This document shows, in pieces, positions 17,714 through 26,543 of a DNA stretch of 64,000 nucleotides; the stretch's first letter is position 1, and the number at the start of each line of letters is the position of its first letter. The translations under genes were made by a program, and so were the position numbers. The notes under the pieces were generated by a model. The model saw only the letters and a list, made by a program, of their open reading frames with translations, was not told where the DNA came from and did no database searches. The stretch lies in the NCBI RefSeq assembly GCF_051380875.1, contig NZ_JBNYXW010000013.1, forward strand, positions 128,594 to 192,593, in the 5' to 3' direction. Source of the DNA: Janthinobacterium sp051380875 (GTDB taxonomy: Bacteria > Pseudomonadota > Gammaproteobacteria > Burkholderiales > Burkholderiaceae_D).

Positions 17714-19210
17714 ATGCACTACGTGTCTACCCGCGCTGATAAAGCGCCATCGCAGTCGCAACAGTCTTCTTTGCAGCAATTTTCCGATATCCTCTTGGGC
17801 GGCCTGGCCCCCGATGGCGGACTGTATCTCCCTGAACACTACCCGCAAGTCACTGGTGCCGAGCTCAATGCCTGGCGCACATTGTCGTATGCCGACCTGG
17901 CATTCGAAATCCTGAAGAAGTTCGCCACCGATATCACGCAAGCGGACCTGAAGGCACTGACGGCGAAAACCTATACCAAGGCTGTCTACAAGAATGTCCG
18001 CGCCGGCGAAAACGCGGCCGATATCACGCCGCTGCGCGTGCTCGAAGAAAACGTCGTCAAGGGCGGCCAGACTACCCTGATCCTGCAGGCGCTGTCGAAT
18101 GGCCCGACCCTGGCCTTCAAGGACATGGCCATGCAGTTGCTGGGCAACCTGTTCGAGTACACGCTGGCCAAGACAGGCGCCGAACTCAATATCTTCGGCG
18201 CCACCTCCGGCGACACGGGCAGCGCGGCCGAATACGCGATGCGCGGCAAGAAGGGCATCCGCGTCTTCATGCTCTCGCCGCACAAGAAGATGAGCGCCTT
18301 CCAGACGGCGCAGATGTTCAGCCTGCAAGACCCGAACATTGTCAATATCGCCGTCGAAGGCGTATTCGACGATTGCCAGGACATGGTGAAAGCCGTGTCG
18401 AACGACTTGCCGTTCAAGGCGCAGCAAAAGATCGGCACCGTTAATTCCATCAACTGGGCCCGCGTCGTGGCGCAGGTGGTGTACTACTTCCGCGGCTACC
18501 TGGCGGCGACCACCAGTAACGAGCAAAAAGTCTCGTTTACGGTGCCGTCGGGCAACTTCGGCAATATCTGCGCCGGCCATATCGCACGCATGATGGGCTT
18601 GCCGATCTCGAAACTGGTGGCCGCCACCAACGAAAACGACGTGCTCGATGAGTTTTTCCGCACCGGCGTCTACCGCGTGCGCAAATCCGCTGAAACCTAC
18701 CATACCAGCAGTCCATCGATGGATATCTCGAAAGCGTCAAATTTCGAGCGTTTCGTCTACGACCTGGTGGGCCGCGATAGCGAGCGCGTGCGCGCCCTAT
18801 TCACGAAAGTGGAAACGCATGGCGGCTTCGACCTGTCGGGCAAGCCTGGCAGCGACGGCGATGAATTCAAGCTCGTCGCCAAGTATGGCTTCAAGTCGGG
18901 CAAGTCGACGCACCAGGACCGGCTCGACACCATCCGCGACGTGGCCGACGATTACGGCATCACCATCGACACGCACACGGCCGATGGCATCAAGGTAGCG
19001 CGCGAACACCTGGAAGTGAACGTGCCGATGATCGTGCTGGAAACGGCGCTGGCGGCCAAGTTCAACGAAACCATCCTTGAAGCCTTGGGCGTGGACGCGG
19101 AACGACCAAACGGCTTTGAAAACATCGAAGACTTGCCGCAAAAGTTCATCGTGATGGATGCCGATGTAGAGAAGATGAAGGCGTATATCGCCGCCAATAC
19201 GCTCTTGTGA
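17714..19210 (+). CDS. thrC: Threonine synthase
   Basis: 498 residues, the long (E. coli/yeast-like) threonine synthase form. The N-terminus MHYVSTRADKAPSQSQ leads to LLGGLAPDGGLYLPE, a typical opening. The PLP lysine is Lys136 in LAFKDMAMQ, and the phosphate-binding loop ATSGDTGSAA follows. It converts O-phosphohomoserine to threonine. Homoserine dehydrogenase, its common neighbour in this bacterial group, is not adjacent here. A consensus TATAAT at 17654-17659 lies about 55 bp upstream of the start. Its stop codon overlaps the moeA start (TGATG), so the two are translationally coupled. Confidence 0.96.
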   Translation: MHYVSTRADKAPSQSQQSSLQQFSDILLGGLAPDGGLYLPEHYPQVTGAELNAWRTLSYADLAFEILKKFATDITQADLKALTAKTYTKAVYKNVRAGENAADITPLRVLEENVVKGGQTTLILQALSNGPTLAFKDMAMQLLGNLFEYTLAKTGAELNIFGATSGDTGSAAEYAMRGKKGIRVFMLSPHKKMSAFQTAQMFSLQDPNIVNIAVEGVFDDCQDMVKAVSNDLPFKAQQKIGTVNSINWARVVAQVVYYFRGYLAATTSNEQKVSFTVPSGNFGNICAGHIARMMGLPISKLVAATNENDVLDEFFRTGVYRVRKSAETYHTSSPSMDISKASNFERFVYDLVGRDSERVRALFTKVETHGGFDLSGKPGSDGDEFKLVAKYGFKSGKSTHQDRLDTIRDVADDYGITIDTHTADGIKVAREHLEVNVPMIVLETALAAKFNETILEALGVDAERPNGFENIEDLPQKFIVMDADVEKMKAYIAANTLL

Positions 19211-20436
19211 TGGGCGCGCCTACCGCAGAACGCAAGCCCATGCTGACGGTCGCCGAGGCGCAAGCCTTCATGCTGGGCGCGGCGCGCCCGGTGACGCAGG
19301 TCGAGCATATCGACACCCTGCGCGCGAATGGCCGCGTGCTGGCCACGGCGCAAACGTCGACCCTGAATGTGCCCGAGCGCGACAACACGCAGATGGATGG
19401 CTACGCCGTGCGTGCGCAGGACTGCGCCAGCGGCGCGGCCAGTTTGCGCGTATCGCAGCGCATCGCGGCCGGCCACGTGGGCCAGCCCTTGCAGCCGGGG
19501 ACGGCGGCGCGCATCTTCACGGGCGCCTTGCTGCCGGACGGCGCCGATTGCGTGGTGATGCAGGAGCAGTGCACCCTGGCAGACGGCGTGGTGACGGTAA
19601 ACCACGTGCCGCATGCGGGCGAATGGGTGCGCCGCCAGGGCGAGGATATCCGCGCCGGCAGCGTCATCCTGGGCGCGGGCAGGCGCTTGCGCAGCCAGGA
19701 AATGGGCCTGGCCGCTTCGGTGGGCCTGGCGCAGCTGCCCGTGCTGCGCAAGTTGCGCGTGGCCGTGTTCTTCACGGGCGACGAGCTGGCCATGCCGGGC
19801 GAACCCCTGGCGCCGGGCGCCGTCTACAACTCGAACCGCTTTACCCTGCGTGGCTTGCTGGAAAACCTCGGCTGCGAGATCACGGACCTGGGCATCGTGC
19901 CCGACAGCCTGGAGGCGACGCGCTCCGTACTGCGCCAGGCGGCCGAGGGCAATGACTTGATCATCACTTCGGGCGGCGTGTCCGTGGGCGAGGAAGACCA
20001 TATCAAGCCGGCCGTGGAAGCGGAAGGGCAGCTGAACATGTGGCAAATCGCCGTCAAGCCGGGCAAGCCGCTGGCGTTCGGCGAAGTGAAGGAAGCGTTC
20101 TTTGTCGGCTTGCCCGGCAATCCCGTCTCCGGCTTTGTCACTTTCCTCTTGTTCGTGCGCCCGTTCATCCTGCGCCTGCAAGGCGTGGCGGGCAATCTGG
20201 CGCCGCGCAGCTATCAGTTGACGGCCAATTTTGAACGCCTGAAGGCGGACAGGCGCAATGAATTTTTGCGCGCGAAGATTAATGACGACGGCGAACTGGA
20301 ACTGTTCGCCAACCAGAGCTCGGGCGTGCTGACCTCCACCGTGTGGGGCGACGGCTTGATCGATTGCCCGCCGGGGCTGTCGATTGCGCGCGGCGACAAG
20401 CTGCGCTTTATCCCGTTTAACGAATTGCTGTACTAA
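19210..20436 (+). CDS. moeA: Molybdopterin molybdenumtransferase MoeA
   Basis: 408 residues from the ATG overlapping the thrC stop by one base. Domain order is the MoeA one: N-terminal dimer region with the motif PERDNTQMDGYAVRA, a central MoCF-type domain with ITSGGVSVGEEDH, and a C-terminal domain after GLPGNPVSGFVTF. It inserts molybdate into adenylylated molybdopterin to finish the molybdenum cofactor. The next gene is moaD. Placement behind thrC gives a mixed amino acid/cofactor operon. Confidence 0.95.
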   Translation: MGAPTAERKPMLTVAEAQAFMLGAARPVTQVEHIDTLRANGRVLATAQTSTLNVPERDNTQMDGYAVRAQDCASGAASLRVSQRIAAGHVGQPLQPGTAARIFTGALLPDGADCVVMQEQCTLADGVVTVNHVPHAGEWVRRQGEDIRAGSVILGAGRRLRSQEMGLAASVGLAQLPVLRKLRVAVFFTGDELAMPGEPLAPGAVYNSNRFTLRGLLENLGCEITDLGIVPDSLEATRSVLRQAAEGNDLIITSGGVSVGEEDHIKPAVEAEGQLNMWQIAVKPGKPLAFGEVKEAFFVGLPGNPVSGFVTFLLFVRPFILRLQGVAGNLAPRSYQLTANFERLKADRRNEFLRAKINDDGELELFANQSSGVLTSTVWGDGLIDCPPGLSIARGDKLRFIPFNELLY

Positions 20437-20446
20437 GGAAGCCTTG

Positions 20447-20704
20447 ATGAAGATCAATCTGCGATTTTTCGCCAGTGTGCGCGAGCTGGTGGGCACGGCC
20501 CAGGAAGTGCTGGAAGTAGCCGAGCCCTTGCTGACCGTGGGCCAGGTGCGCCAGTGCCTGATCGCCCGTGGCGGTAACTGGGAATATGCGCTGGCGCAGG
20601 CGCGCTCGCTGCGCATGGCGCACAACCAGGTGATGTGCGGCGCCGATAGCGTGATTGCCGACGGCGACGAGGTGGCGTTTTTCCCACCGGTGACGGGCGG
20701 CTGA
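20447..20704 (+). CDS. moaD: Molybdopterin synthase small subunit MoaD
   Basis: 85 residues from the ATG at 20447 (AAGGA ribosome site); an upstream in-frame start lies inside moeA. It is a ubiquitin-fold protein ending in the Gly-Gly tail (PPVTGG) that is activated and thiocarboxylated to deliver sulfur to precursor Z. It starts 10 bp after moeA. The large subunit gene moaE, its frequent neighbour, does not follow; instead there is a terminator. Confidence 0.93.
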   Translation: MKINLRFFASVRELVGTAQEVLEVAEPLLTVGQVRQCLIARGGNWEYALAQARSLRMAHNQVMCGADSVIADGDEVAFFPPVTGG

Positions 20705-20717
20705 TACCGCTGCCGGA

Positions 20718-20752
20718 AAAAAATGGCCGCTCCCTGGAGCGGCCATTTTTTC
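20718..20752. terminator. Bidirectional terminator between moaD and the two-helix membrane protein
   Basis: TGGCCGCTCC pairs with GGAGCGGCCA and is flanked by A-run on the left and T-run on the right, so it can stop transcription from both convergent genes. Confidence 0.88.
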
Positions 20753-20993
20753 AGGAGGACTTGGCTTTCGGCTTGCGGCCGGTGGCATCGCTGCACGTCG
20801 CACACGCAATGGCTTTCCTGTAGCGCCAGTATTTCGAGCCGATGAAGATGGCCGACGCCACCAGCGACCAGGCCAGCGCGCTCAGAATCTGCTCCTGGCC
20901 GGGCGTGCCCTTGCTGTACTCGACCACCGTCAGGATGATGAATAAAATCGTGCTTGCCAGCAAGTAGCGGGAAATCCAGTAGCCTGCACCCAT
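20751..20993 (-). CDS. Small two-helix membrane protein, 80 aa
   Basis: 80 residues with two predicted membrane helices (about 9-25 and 38-53) and a short basic C-terminal tail carrying a CATC motif and KPKAKSS. The ATG has a good AGGAG ribosome site. I do not recognise a family. The two cysteines in ACATC might bind metal or form a disulfide, but this is a guess. It is monocistronic and convergent with moaD. Confidence 0.6.
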   Translation of the reverse strand: MGAGYWISRYLLASTILFIILTVVEYSKGTPGQEQILSALAWSLVASAIFIGSKYWRYRKAIACATCSDATGRKPKAKSS

Positions 20994-21145
20994 AGTGTTC
21001 TCCTAGCGTTGTCATGTAAAACTGCTGATCGTTGCAGCATATCAGCGCAGTATGCCTCATTTTTTGGCGCTCGCGCCATCGGGAAGCCTTGATTTGGCCA
21101 ATCTCGACTAAAATGCCGGGGTTTTCACCGTCTTCCCAGCCTGCC

Positions 21146-22396
21146 ATGACCCATTCCAGCCTTCCTCCCTTTCACATCGCCGTCATCGGCGGCGGCCCCG
21201 CCGGGCTGATGGCCGCCCAGGCGGCCGCTGACAGGGGGGGCAGGGTGGCGTTGTTCGACGCCATGCCGTCTGTTGGGCGCAAATTCCTGCTGGCCGGGCG
21301 TGGCGGCATGAACATCACGCACGCGGAAGGCTACCAGGCTTTCGTCACGCGCTATGGCACGCAGGCGCACCGGCTCAAACCGGCACTGGACCAGTTCGGC
21401 CCGCAGCAAGTGCGCGACTGGGTGCACAGCCTGGGCGTGGACACTTTTGTCGGTTCCTCGAACCGCGTCTTCCCCACCGACATGAAGGCGGCGCCCCTGC
21501 TGCGCGCCTGGCTGCACCGCCTGCGCGAAGCGGGCGTGCAATTTCACATGCGCCACCGCTGGACGGGCTGGCAAGACGGCCAGCTGGCGTTTGCCACACC
21601 GGACGGCGAACGTTTGTTCAAGTTTGACGCCGTCATCCTGGCGCTGGGCGGCGCCAGCTGGGCGCGCCTGGGCTCCGATGGCGCCTGGGTGCCGCTGCTG
21701 CAAGGGCAGGGCGTGGCAGTGGCGTCTTTGGTGCCGGCCAATTGCGGCTTCGACGTGAACTGGAGCGAACATTTCAGCAGCCGCTACGCGGGTGAGCACC
21801 TGGCCACGGTGGCCATTACGGCGCGCGACACGGATGGATTATTGCTGCGCCGCCAGGGCCAGTTCGTCGTCACGGCGGGCGGCGTGGAAGGCGGCCTGAT
21901 GTATGCGCTGTCGTCCGCCTTGCGCGAGCAGATTGCGCAAGAGGGCAGCACCACTATCTGGCTCGACCTGGTGCCCGATTTCAGCAGCGAACGCGTATTC
22001 GAGGAAGTGACGCGCCCCCGTGGCGCCCGTTCCATGTCCAGCCACCTGCAAAGCCGGCTGGGAATCAAAGGCGTGAAATCGGGCTTGCTGCGCGAATGCC
22101 TGGATGCTGCCGACTTTGCCGATGAAGCAACACTGGCGCGCGCCATCAAGCTGCTGCCCGTGACGCTGCAGCGTCCGCGCCCCATCGATGAAGCCATCAG
22201 CAGCGCCGGTGGGGTGGAGTTTGATGGACTCGACGCCAGCATGCTGCGCGCCATGCCGGGTGTCTTCGTGGCCGGGGAAATGATGGACTGGGAAGCGCCC
22301 ACGGGCGGCTACTTGCTGACGGCCTGCCTGGCCGGTGGCAAGGCAGCCGGCGAGCAGGCCGTGGCGTGGCTTGAAGAAAATGTTAGTGCCAAATAA
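21146..22396 (+). CDS. HI0933-like flavoprotein (TIGR03862-type NAD(P)/FAD oxidoreductase)
   Basis: 416 residues from the ATG at 21146, just before the FAD-binding dinucleotide fold HIAVIGGGPAGLMAAQAA. The next conserved stretch is GRKFLLAGRGGMNITHAE, typical of the HI0933/YhiN flavoprotein family. The C-terminal motif GVFVAGEMMDWEAPTGGYLL closes the FAD site. Members bind FAD and probably act on an unidentified substrate; some relatives have been linked to RNA or heme-type chemistry, so no specific reaction is given. The last 14 bases overlap the end of the convergent DUF2807 gene. Confidence 0.85.
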   Translation: MTHSSLPPFHIAVIGGGPAGLMAAQAAADRGGRVALFDAMPSVGRKFLLAGRGGMNITHAEGYQAFVTRYGTQAHRLKPALDQFGPQQVRDWVHSLGVDTFVGSSNRVFPTDMKAAPLLRAWLHRLREAGVQFHMRHRWTGWQDGQLAFATPDGERLFKFDAVILALGGASWARLGSDGAWVPLLQGQGVAVASLVPANCGFDVNWSEHFSSRYAGEHLATVAITARDTDGLLLRRQGQFVVTAGGVEGGLMYALSSALREQIAQEGSTTIWLDLVPDFSSERVFEEVTRPRGARSMSSHLQSRLGIKGVKSGLLRECLDAADFADEATLARAIKLLPVTLQRPRPIDEAISSAGGVEFDGLDASMLRAMPGVFVAGEMMDWEAPTGGYLLTACLAGGKAAGEQAVAWLEENVSAK

Positions 22397-23189
22397 TCTC
22401 GCCGGACCCGCTTTTTTGCGCATCGCGCTGGCGCGGGTTGCCGTAGACGTGGATGTCGCCGCTGCCGCGCAGGGCCAGGTTGGCGGCGTCGCGCACGAAG
22501 ATCGTGCTCTGGCCCGAGCCTTGCAGGCTGACGCTGGCCTTGTCGGCGGCCAGGTGCTCGGCGTCGATATCGCCCGAGCCGCTCAGGTCGGCGCGCAGGA
22601 ACTTGGTGTTGCCGCTGGCGGCGATACGCCCTGAACCCACCATTTCCAGCACCACGCTGTCGCTGTTGCCGGCATTGATGTCGAGGTCGCCGCTGCCGTT
22701 GACGGTGGCTTGTACCTGCTTGTAGCGGCCCGTGAAGCTCACGTCGCCCGAACCAATCAATTCCAGGATGAAACTGTCACCGGAGAAACCCGTGATCTTG
22801 CTGTCGCCATTGCCACGCACTTCCACGCGGGTCAGGGCCGGCAGCACCAGTTCCACCTGCAGCGGCTGGCGATGGTGGAACAGCATGCCTTTCGGGCCGA
22901 TGTGCAGCGTCGCGCCGTCGGCGGTGGTATCGACGTTCGACAGCAAACGCTGCTCGCCGCGCACTTTCAGCGATGGCGTACTGCCGCGGCGCAGCACCAG
23001 GTCGATGGGGCCGGCCAGGTCGATGCTGGTGATATTGGCCGAAACAGGGCGCGTTTCGCTGCGCACGGCGCGGCCGGCAGCGCTGCTGGGGCTGCTGATG
23101 CCCTTGGCGCGCAGCGCCGCATACGACATGGCGATCAGGACCAGGGCCAGCAGGAACATGGACAGGCCGACTTTGAGTAAGCGTTTCAT
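22383..23189 (-). CDS. Head GIN domain protein (DUF2807)
   Basis: 268 residues from the ATG at 23189 (AAAGG ribosome site). An N-terminal membrane anchor or signal (about 8-28) precedes a right-handed beta-helix-like domain of repeated short strands rich in GSGD motifs (VNGSGDLDINAG, DLSGSGDIDAEHL, LRGSGDIHVYG), which is the DUF2807 head GIN pattern. Such proteins are extracytoplasmic and poorly understood; they are often paired with DUF1700 membrane proteins. Here it starts 10 bp after the DUF1700 gene, so the two form an operon. The 3' end overlaps the convergent flavoprotein gene. Confidence 0.82.
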   Translation of the reverse strand: MKRLLKVGLSMFLLALVLIAMSYAALRAKGISSPSSAAGRAVRSETRPVSANITSIDLAGPIDLVLRRGSTPSLKVRGEQRLLSNVDTTADGATLHIGPKGMLFHHRQPLQVELVLPALTRVEVRGNGDSKITGFSGDSFILELIGSGDVSFTGRYKQVQATVNGSGDLDINAGNSDSVVLEMVGSGRIAASGNTKFLRADLSGSGDIDAEHLAADKASVSLQGSGQSTIFVRDAANLALRGSGDIHVYGNPRQRDAQKSGSGEIIWH

Positions 23190-23199
23190 GGCAGCCTTT

Positions 23200-23985
23200 C
23201 TAGTGACCTTTGAGCAGGGAAACATTCATGGCGATGTAGCGCTTGATGCCGATCAAGGTATAGCGCGTGACCACCAGACTGAGCAGGAAGATGGCGATGC
23301 CGCCCAGCAGCATGCCTATGCCAAACACGGTTTGCGTGGTGCGCGCATCGCGGTCCATGTCGGTCGAGATGCGGATGCCGCTGCCGGCCAGCGCCTCGGC
23401 CCGTTCCATCATGCGCGACGAGGCAGCTGGCGCTTCGCCCGCTTCGGCCTTGGCGGGACCAGGCACGTTGTGCACTTCGATGCCTGTGTCGCCGATGGTG
23501 ATGCGCGTTTCGCGCCGGTCGTCGCCATCGCCGCCATCGTCGTCATGGATGAACATATAGCGCAGCGGGCCGTCGAGCACCAGTTCGTTGGCGCCGGACA
23601 AGCCGCTGGCCGTGATGGCGATGCCGCCCAGGTAAAAGCTCAGGCCGACGGCATATAAAGTGGCCAGCAGCGCCGCATACACGGCGGCAGGCACGACCAT
23701 GAACAGGTTGAAGATGGCCAGGCCCACCAGCGAGACGAGCAGGCGTAGCAGGTTGACGGGCGTTTTCTTGTGCTCGAAGGCCTTGCGGTGGGTGCTGCTG
23801 CGCAAGGTCAGGGCGATCTTCTTCGGCTCGCCCAGGTCGTCGGCGATCTCTTGCTCGCTGCGGCCGGCCGCCGCGCCTTCGATGAAAGTCTGTTCGTAAT
23901 AATCGAACGTCTTGGCCACCAGGTCCGGTGGCAAGCCCGCCAGTTCGCGCCGCAGCGCGTCGAGATAGTTATTCATTATAGTCAT
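23200..23985 (-). CDS. DUF1700 membrane protein
   Basis: 261 residues. The N-terminal cytoplasmic helices MNNYLDALRRELAGLPP and ADDLGEPKKIALTLR are the DUF1700 signature. Three hydrophobic segments follow (about 78-95, 100-125 and 223-243), with a charged loop (HDDDGGDGDD) and a long extracytoplasmic region between them. In Firmicutes the equivalent proteins are coupled to PadR regulators and DUF4097 proteins; here no PadR gene is present. ATG at 23985 or at 23976 could be the start. It lies between a 54-aa membrane peptide and the DUF2807 gene, with only 5 bp to the former. Confidence 0.8.
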   Translation of the reverse strand: MTIMNNYLDALRRELAGLPPDLVAKTFDYYEQTFIEGAAAGRSEQEIADDLGEPKKIALTLRSSTHRKAFEHKKTPVNLLRLLVSLVGLAIFNLFMVVPAAVYAALLATLYAVGLSFYLGGIAITASGLSGANELVLDGPLRYMFIHDDDGGDGDDRRETRITIGDTGIEVHNVPGPAKAEAGEAPAASSRMMERAEALAGSGIRISTDMDRDARTTQTVFGIGMLLGGIAIFLLSLVVTRYTLIGIKRYIAMNVSLLKGH

Positions 23986-23990
23986 CTTGT

Positions 23991-24155
23991 TCAGGCCAGT
24001 GCCGGCAGCAGCATGCTGGCCTGGCTCAGCAGCAAGGGGGCATATGGCGCCTGTTGCACTTGCTGTGCGTCAATGACGAGCAAGGTAGCCAATACCACGA
24101 TCGCCAGCAGCGCCAAGGCTTTCAAGCTGTTTCTCAGGTGCAGGGTGGTGTGCAT
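23991..24155 (-). CDS. 54-aa single-helix membrane peptide
   Basis: A 54-residue protein with an excellent ribosome site (GAGGA six bases before the ATG). Residues about 10-26 form one strongly hydrophobic helix (SLKALALLAIVVLATLLVI), preceded by the basic start MHTTLHLR and followed by a Gln/Pro/Leu tail. It ends 5 bp before the DUF1700 start, so it is the first gene of the DUF1700-DUF2807 operon and probably acts with them in the envelope. I know of no named family. It would be missed by gene callers with a high length cut-off. Confidence 0.6.
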   Translation of the reverse strand: MHTTLHLRNSLKALALLAIVVLATLLVIDAQQVQQAPYAPLLLSQASMLLPALA

Positions 24156-24285
24156 GGTATTCCTCGTGGCGTGGCGATTGGCGATGGTCAGACTGTAGCG
24201 AAGCGCACACGAGCGCACCAGCGCGGTGCGACAGAATGCAATTTGGCGGGGGCGAGCGACACCAGGGAAGGATGCACCGTCAAGT

Positions 24286-25671
24286 CTACTTTGACGCTTT
24301 GCCCACCTTGCCCGTCTTTGCGCCAGCGCAAACGGCCCTGGCCGCCGCCACGCCGCTGCGCACGGCCGCCTCGATGGTGGCCGGATAGTCTGTCGTCCTG
24401 TCATCGCCGGCCGTATAGTCGCCAGCCAGCACCAGGCCCGGCACGCCGCTGGCGTTGCCCGGGCGTAGTAAATCTGGCGTGCAGGCAAAGGTGGCGCGCT
24501 TCTCCGTGATCAGCTGTGTCCACAGGGGCTGCGCCAGTTCCGCTCGCTGCAAGACGTGCGCCAGTTGCGCGGCGATGGCTTGCGCCAACGGCCCATGGCC
24601 TTGCTCGGCGGCATGGCTTGATGCGCTGATGACGACGGCCAGCAAGCCCGCATGGCGCGTGTCGAGCTGGCCCCGGTCGAAGACGAACTGGCCCCAGTGC
24701 TGGTTTTCCGGCGCGTCGAGCAGCGCAGTGAGCGGCAAGTCCAGGCGCACTTTGGCATCGTATTGCAGGTAGCAGGTGCTGATGGCTTCCGGCGTCAACG
24801 CTTGCATCTTGGCGATGGCGTCATCCAGGCGCGCATCGTGCACGCCTTGCAGCAGGCTGGCCGCCTGCACGGACGAGGTGGCCACGATGACGCCATCGAC
24901 GATGCCGCCGTCATCGAGCTGCCAGCGGCCATCGGGCAGAGCTTGCAAGGCGGCAATCTTAGCGCCCATGCTGACCTTGCCGCCATGCTCTTCGATATAG
25001 CGGGCGGCCGCCTGGGGAAACAGGGCAGAGAGGTCGGTTTTCGGGATCAGCATGTCGGACGCGCTGCGGCGCCTCGCCCCCAGGCTGTCGCGCAGCACAT
25101 TGATGAAGACGCGCGCCGAGGCCCGCTCGGGCGGGGTATTCAATGCCGCCAGGCACAGCGGATGCCACATCAGCCGGCACAAAGCGTCCGTCTGGTCGAA
25201 GCGCTGCAGCAGTTCGCTGACCGTGCAATCGTTATACAGTTGCCAACCCATCCAACGCATGGCGGTGGAAAAACGCATCAGCGACAGCTTGTCTGCCCGC
25301 TGCAAGCCCTTGGCGCGCAGCAAGGCCCACGCCAGGTGCAGCGGTGCGGGCAGGCGCGGCGCGACGAAATCCATGCCACCCGCGCCGGGCGGATAACGCA
25401 TCTGCAAGGGCAGGCTGAGGATCAGTTCGTCCGGGTCTTGCCCCGCCAGCTTGATCAGGCGCAAGGTTTCCGTGTAGGCGCCCAGCAAGATGTGCTGGCC
25501 ATTGTCGAGGATGGTGCCTTCGCGTTCGACCCTGCGTGCGCGTCCGCCCAGGGTGCGCGCCGCCTCGTAGACGGTGACGGCATGGCCAGCGCGCGCCAGT
25601 TCCATGGCCGCCGCGCAGCCCGCCCAGCCGCCGCCGATGACGGCGTAGTGTTTTGCCACGGTTTTAGCCAC
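24286..25671 (-). CDS. hpnE: Hydroxysqualene dehydroxylase HpnE
   Basis: 461 residues. GTG start at 25671 overlaps the hpnD stop by 8 nt. An N-terminal FAD motif (GGGWAGCAAA, then GGRARRV) identifies a flavin amine-oxidase-type enzyme, and the region RLMWHPLCLAALNTPP is typical of HpnE and its phytoene-desaturase relatives. The C-terminus closes the FAD site with LAGDYTAGDD. It removes the hydroxyl from hydroxysqualene with reduced FAD to give squalene. It is the last gene of the hpnC-hpnD-hpnE series on this strand. Confidence 0.93.
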   Translation of the reverse strand: MAKTVAKHYAVIGGGWAGCAAAMELARAGHAVTVYEAARTLGGRARRVEREGTILDNGQHILLGAYTETLRLIKLAGQDPDELILSLPLQMRYPPGAGGMDFVAPRLPAPLHLAWALLRAKGLQRADKLSLMRFSTAMRWMGWQLYNDCTVSELLQRFDQTDALCRLMWHPLCLAALNTPPERASARVFINVLRDSLGARRRSASDMLIPKTDLSALFPQAAARYIEEHGGKVSMGAKIAALQALPDGRWQLDDGGIVDGVIVATSSVQAASLLQGVHDARLDDAIAKMQALTPEAISTCYLQYDAKVRLDLPLTALLDAPENQHWGQFVFDRGQLDTRHAGLLAVVISASSHAAEQGHGPLAQAIAAQLAHVLQRAELAQPLWTQLITEKRATFACTPDLLRPGNASGVPGLVLAGDYTAGDDRTTDYPATIEAAVRSGVAAARAVCAGAKTGKVGKASK

Positions 25672-26497
25672 GAACCCAGGTCTTCCAGGCCAGCCACAGT
25701 TTGCGGATCGGCGTTAGCGAAATGCGCTGTTGCAGCACGTGATAACCGTCGCGCTCGACTTCATTGAGCAAGGTGCGGTAGATGGCGGCCATGATCAGGC
25801 CCGGGCGCTGGGCGCGGCGATCCTCGGCTGGCAGCAGGGCGAAGGCTTCGTCATACGCGGTTTGCGCGCGTGCCACCTGGAAACGCATGAGGTTTTCAAA
25901 GTTCTCGCTGTGGCGCGCGTTCAGCAGGTCGGCCGCCGTCACATTAAATTGCTGCAATTCGCTGATCGGCAGGTAGATGCGCCCCTTGCGCGCATCTTCG
26001 CCCACGTCGCGGATGATGTTGGTCAGCTGGAAGGCATGGCCCAGCTTTTCCGCATACAGCAAGGTTTCCGGGCGCGTGGCGCCAAAGATGCTGGCCGACA
26101 AGATGCCCACCACGCTGGCCACATGCCAGCAATAGCGGCTCATGGCCTGGTAATCGAGGTAGCGGGTCTGGTTCAAGTCCATTTCCATGCCGTCGATGAT
26201 CGCCTGCAAATGCTTTTCTTCCAGCTTATACACGTCCAGGTGCGGCTGCAGCGCGCGCGTCACAGGGTGCGAAGAGCTGCCTCCATACATAGCCTTGACT
26301 TCCTTGCGCCACCACACCAGCTTGGTGCGTGCCACGGCTTCGTCCGTGCATTCATCGACCGTGTCATCGACTTCGCGGCAGAAGGCGTACAGGGCCGTGA
26401 TGGCCTTGCGGCGCTCGGCCGGCAGGAACAGGAAGCTGTAGTAGAAGCTGGAGCCGCTCTGGGCGGCTTTTTGTTGGCAGTATTCGTCGGGAGACAT
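25664..26497 (-). CDS. hpnD: Presqualene diphosphate synthase HpnD
   Basis: 277 residues from the ATG at 26497 (a TTG two codons upstream is also possible). It belongs to the squalene/phytoene synthase family. The first aspartate-rich motif is REVDDTVDE and the second is RDVGEDARKGR, with GHAFQLTNIIRDVGED conserved in the fold. It joins two farnesyl diphosphates into presqualene diphosphate. It ends inside the start of hpnE and lies 40-odd bp after hpnC on the same strand, giving the full three-enzyme route to squalene in consecutive genes. Confidence 0.93.
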   Translation of the reverse strand: MSPDEYCQQKAAQSGSSFYYSFLFLPAERRKAITALYAFCREVDDTVDECTDEAVARTKLVWWRKEVKAMYGGSSSHPVTRALQPHLDVYKLEEKHLQAIIDGMEMDLNQTRYLDYQAMSRYCWHVASVVGILSASIFGATRPETLLYAEKLGHAFQLTNIIRDVGEDARKGRIYLPISELQQFNVTAADLLNARHSENFENLMRFQVARAQTAYDEAFALLPAEDRRAQRPGLIMAAIYRTLLNEVERDGYHVLQQRISLTPIRKLWLAWKTWVRG

Positions 26498-26543
26498 AGT
26501 CAAAAGAGCAAGGGTTGCAGATCGAAGCCGCTATTCTATCGTC

